Assembly (NCBI RefSeq): GCF_001485415.1
Contig: NZ_BCMQ01000002.1
Coordinates: 237,099-301,098, forward strand
DNA: 64,000 bases
Origin: Myroides odoratimimus
GTDB taxonomy: Bacteria; Bacteroidota; Bacteroidia; Flavobacteriales; Flavobacteriaceae
Direction of reading: 5' to 3'
Each line of letters starts with the position of its first letter. Position 1 is the stretch's first letter. Positions 62,663 through 64,000 of the stretch are shown here, piece after piece. The position numbers and the translations under genes were made by a program. The notes beneath the pieces were generated by a model. That model made no database searches. It was not told the DNA's origin and saw nothing but the letters and a program-made list of their open reading frames with translations.

Positions 62663-62985
62663 CTTTCTAACAATTTTGGAACTGTGAAGATATTAAAAGT
62701 TTCGCATTCGTGTTTTAATCGAAAGAGACAAATCGTTACTAGTGGTGTTTTTAGTGCTTTTTTAGGGGTGGTCGGCTTGTGGTCGGCATATGATAGGCAT
62801 GTGCTCGGCTAATAAGTGCTATAAATAAGCCTATCACTAGCCTATCAACTAGGGAGCATATCGGGATGATAGGGAAGGACATGTCAGCGACAACGAATCG
62901 ATGAAAACGTGAGCTATATGTTTGAATAATTGAGTTTTGTGAAGAGATAAATGAGTACATTTAATGTGTTTTAAATTAGATAATA
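62663..62985. other. Intergenic region carrying dispersed repeat copy 3
   Basis: No supported gene. It contains repeat copy 3 (62768-62859) and the upstream regions of the divergent aspartoacylase-family gene and the small unknown gene. Confidence 0.6.
62768..62859 (+). repeat. Dispersed 11-bp-phased hairpin element, copy 3
   Basis: Units GTGGTCGGCTT, GTGGTCGGCAT, ATGATAGGCAT, GTGCTCGGCTA (62768-62811), 15-base spacer, then AAGCCTATCAC, TAGCCTATCAA, CTAGGGAGCAT (62827-62859). The spacer AAGT(A/G)CTATAAATAAG is shared with copy 2. TGATAGGC and GCCTATCA pair perfectly; where copy 1 has a G-C pair and copy 2 a G-T pair, this copy has A-T. Confidence 0.85.
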
Positions 62986-63291
62986 ATGGTGTTTGGTCTC
63001 GGTCACTTATTCGGTAGTTATGAATTAATCCACTCTAGTGTGAATGATGAAGCAGTCTCTTTTCTTATCCTGAAAGGTGGTGAAGAATGTGGTACTCTTT
63101 TTATCTCAAAGAGCAGTAGGCGAATGACTTATCATATCGGAAAAGGACGCTATTTCGGAAAAGGGAGTATTGATCTAAAGGAGGTGAACTTTGTTTATCA
63201 TAAGGGGAGGGTATCTGTACAGATACAAGGTAGTCGTACTCTAGTATTTAAGTGTAGTGAAGAGGTTTATGGTAGTATAGTGTTAGTATAA
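62986..63291 (+). CDS. Small protein of unknown function next to the REP palindrome
   Basis: A 101-residue, beta-rich, soluble-looking protein (VSFLILKGGEECGTLFISKSS, FVYHKGRVSVQIQGSRTLVFK). No signal peptide, membrane helix or recognised motif. The stop codon is three bases before the left arm of the 20-bp inverted repeat, so the palindrome may serve as its transcript end. The frame fills the interval between repeat copy 3 and the REP exactly, which supports a real gene, but its family is not recognised. Confidence 0.55.
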   Translation: MVFGLGHLFGSYELIHSSVNDEAVSFLILKGGEECGTLFISKSSRRMTYHIGKGRYFGKGSIDLKEVNFVYHKGRVSVQIQGSRTLVFKCSEEVYGSIVLV

Positions 63292-63294
63292 TGT

Positions 63295-63376
63295 CACGGA
63301 TTGCAAATCCGCGCCAACGAGTAGTATGTATAGTAGTTCGTTTAGTTTGGCAGTTCGCGCGGATTTGCAATCCGTG
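63295..63376 (+). repeat. REP-type inverted repeat upstream of a RAYT gene
   Basis: CACGGATTGCAAATCCGCGC (63295-63314) and its exact complement GCGCGGATTTGCAATCCGTG (63357-63376) form a perfect 20-bp inverted repeat with a 42-base spacer. Each arm is itself nearly palindromic (CGGATT-GCA-AATCCG). The GC-rich arms contrast with the AT-rich surroundings. It lies about 100 bases before a REP-associated tyrosine transposase start, the usual position for a REP pair mobilised by a RAYT. Confidence 0.88.
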
Positions 63377-63479
63377 CGGAGTAATATAAACCGGGTGAAT
63401 TACTTTGATTAGTATTATTCTTTTTTATTTCTAGTGTTTAACTTTAGGTGTTATTTCTAATTTTAAAAATAGTGCCATA

Positions 63480-64000
63480 ATGTCTACGAAGTACAAAGCT
63501 CTTGAATTAGATAAAGCTTATTTTATAACTATTACTACTGTGGGATGGGTAGATGTGTTCACTCGTTTAAGTCAGAAATATGTTATTATTGATGCTTTGA
63601 GATACTGTCAAAAGAATAAAGGATTAGAGATTTATGCTTACGTTTTAATGCATAGCCATCTACATATGTTTTGTAGAAGTAATGGTAAACTTACAATTGC
63701 TGAAATAATGCGTGATTTTAAAAAATTCACAAGTAAGAAAATTATTGAAATGATAAATGAAGAGCCAGAGAGTAGACGCGAATGGTTATTAGGATATTTT
63801 GAACAAAGTTGTGTTTATGTCAAAAGAAACCAACAGTATAAAGTATGGCAAGATGGGTATCATGCTGAAGAGATATATTCAAATAAGTTTATAAGACAAA
63901 AGATTAATTATATACATCAGAATCCTGTGGAGGAAAAGATTGTGGTTAAAGCTGAGGATTATTATTTTAGTTCTGCTCGTAACTATAATGGATTAGAAAA
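63480..64000 (+). CDS. REP-associated tyrosine transposase (RAYT, Y1/IS200-like), 3' end outside window
   Basis: 173 codons are visible from the ATG at 63480, without a stop at the window edge. The protein opens with YKALELDKAYFITITTVGW and contains the metal-binding HUH core in MHSHLHMF (about residues 58-65), an FKKFTSKKIIE helix, and a C-terminal block WQDGYHAEEIYS...IRQKINYIHQNPVEEKIV...DYYFSSARNYN, which is the family signature. RAYTs are single-copy domesticated relatives of IS200/IS605 transposases that act on REP hairpins. The REP inverted repeat just upstream is its likely substrate. The gene is too near the edge to judge completeness. Confidence 0.93.
   Translation, partial: MSTKYKALELDKAYFITITTVGWVDVFTRLSQKYVIIDALRYCQKNKGLEIYAYVLMHSHLHMFCRSNGKLTIAEIMRDFKKFTSKKIIEMINEEPESRREWLLGYFEQSCVYVKRNQQYKVWQDGYHAEEIYSNKFIRQKINYIHQNPVEEKIVVKAEDYYFSSARNYNGLE

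Noticed and set aside
62751..62960. 69-codon minus-strand frame across repeat copy 3
   Set aside because: It exists only because the repeat is open in that frame; no such frame is kept in copies 1 and 2, and the 11-bp unit does not preserve a reading frame.

Overview
The window looks like chromosome of a low-GC member of the Flavobacteriaceae (Bacteroidota). Evidence: a SusC/SusD pair, a DUF4270 lipoprotein in a cluster with glmS, a split ATP synthase operon (atpD-atpC with no atpA beside it), an ileS-dksA-lspA cluster, a PafA-type phosphatase, and repeated TAnnTTTG promoter -7 boxes in place of clear Shine-Dalgarno sites. Myroides or a close relative is my best guess at genus, but the sequence alone does not prove it.

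Layout. 1-9.8 kb: 3' end of a sensor kinase, an MgtC-MgtE magnesium pair, then a complete CzcCBA-type RND metal-efflux operon with a small outer-membrane protein. 9.8-20.8 kb: HAD hydrolase, orphan SusC/SusD uptake pair, PafA phosphatase and a secreted M16 peptidase. 20.8-29.3 kb: mfd with an upstream lipoprotein gene, SDR-type L-threonine dehydrogenase, three very small membrane proteins (one of 56 aa), an aldehyde dehydrogenase, a TRIC-family channel and two near-identical tRNA-Asn genes. 29.9-40.5 kb: VOC protein, CBS protein, panC-panD-flippase-like operon, divergent GT5-like/DUF4270/glmS cluster, atpDC, outer-membrane protein. 40.6-52.2 kb: radA, DUF4139 protein, tandem paralogous membrane-anchored proteins, DUF421 protein, Tat-type PhoD, M48 peptidase, a 0.7-kb geneless stretch, unknown membrane proteins, a polysaccharide flippase and a DUF3298 lipoprotein. 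52.4-64 kb: recO, ileS, dksA-like gene, lspA, tricorn-like S41 protease, 5-formyl-THF cyclo-ligase, aspartoacylase-family enzyme, a small unknown gene, a REP-type palindrome and the start of a RAYT transposase that runs off the window.

Most of the window is housekeeping and cell-envelope biology. The least explained structure is a family of three intergenic elements (about 811-901, 29550-29652 and 62768-62859), all in the same orientation. Each has a left arm of four 11-bp units around GGTCGGC and a right arm of 11-bp units around GCCTATCAC, and the two arms can fold into a hairpin in which one base pair varies compensatorily between copies. A second repeat system, a perfect 20-bp inverted repeat 5' of a RAYT gene, lies at the right edge. 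The isoleucyl-tRNA synthetase has a swapped GxHH signature in place of HxGH, which may mean strong mupirocin resistance. No CRISPR array, prophage, rRNA operon or biosynthetic cluster was seen.
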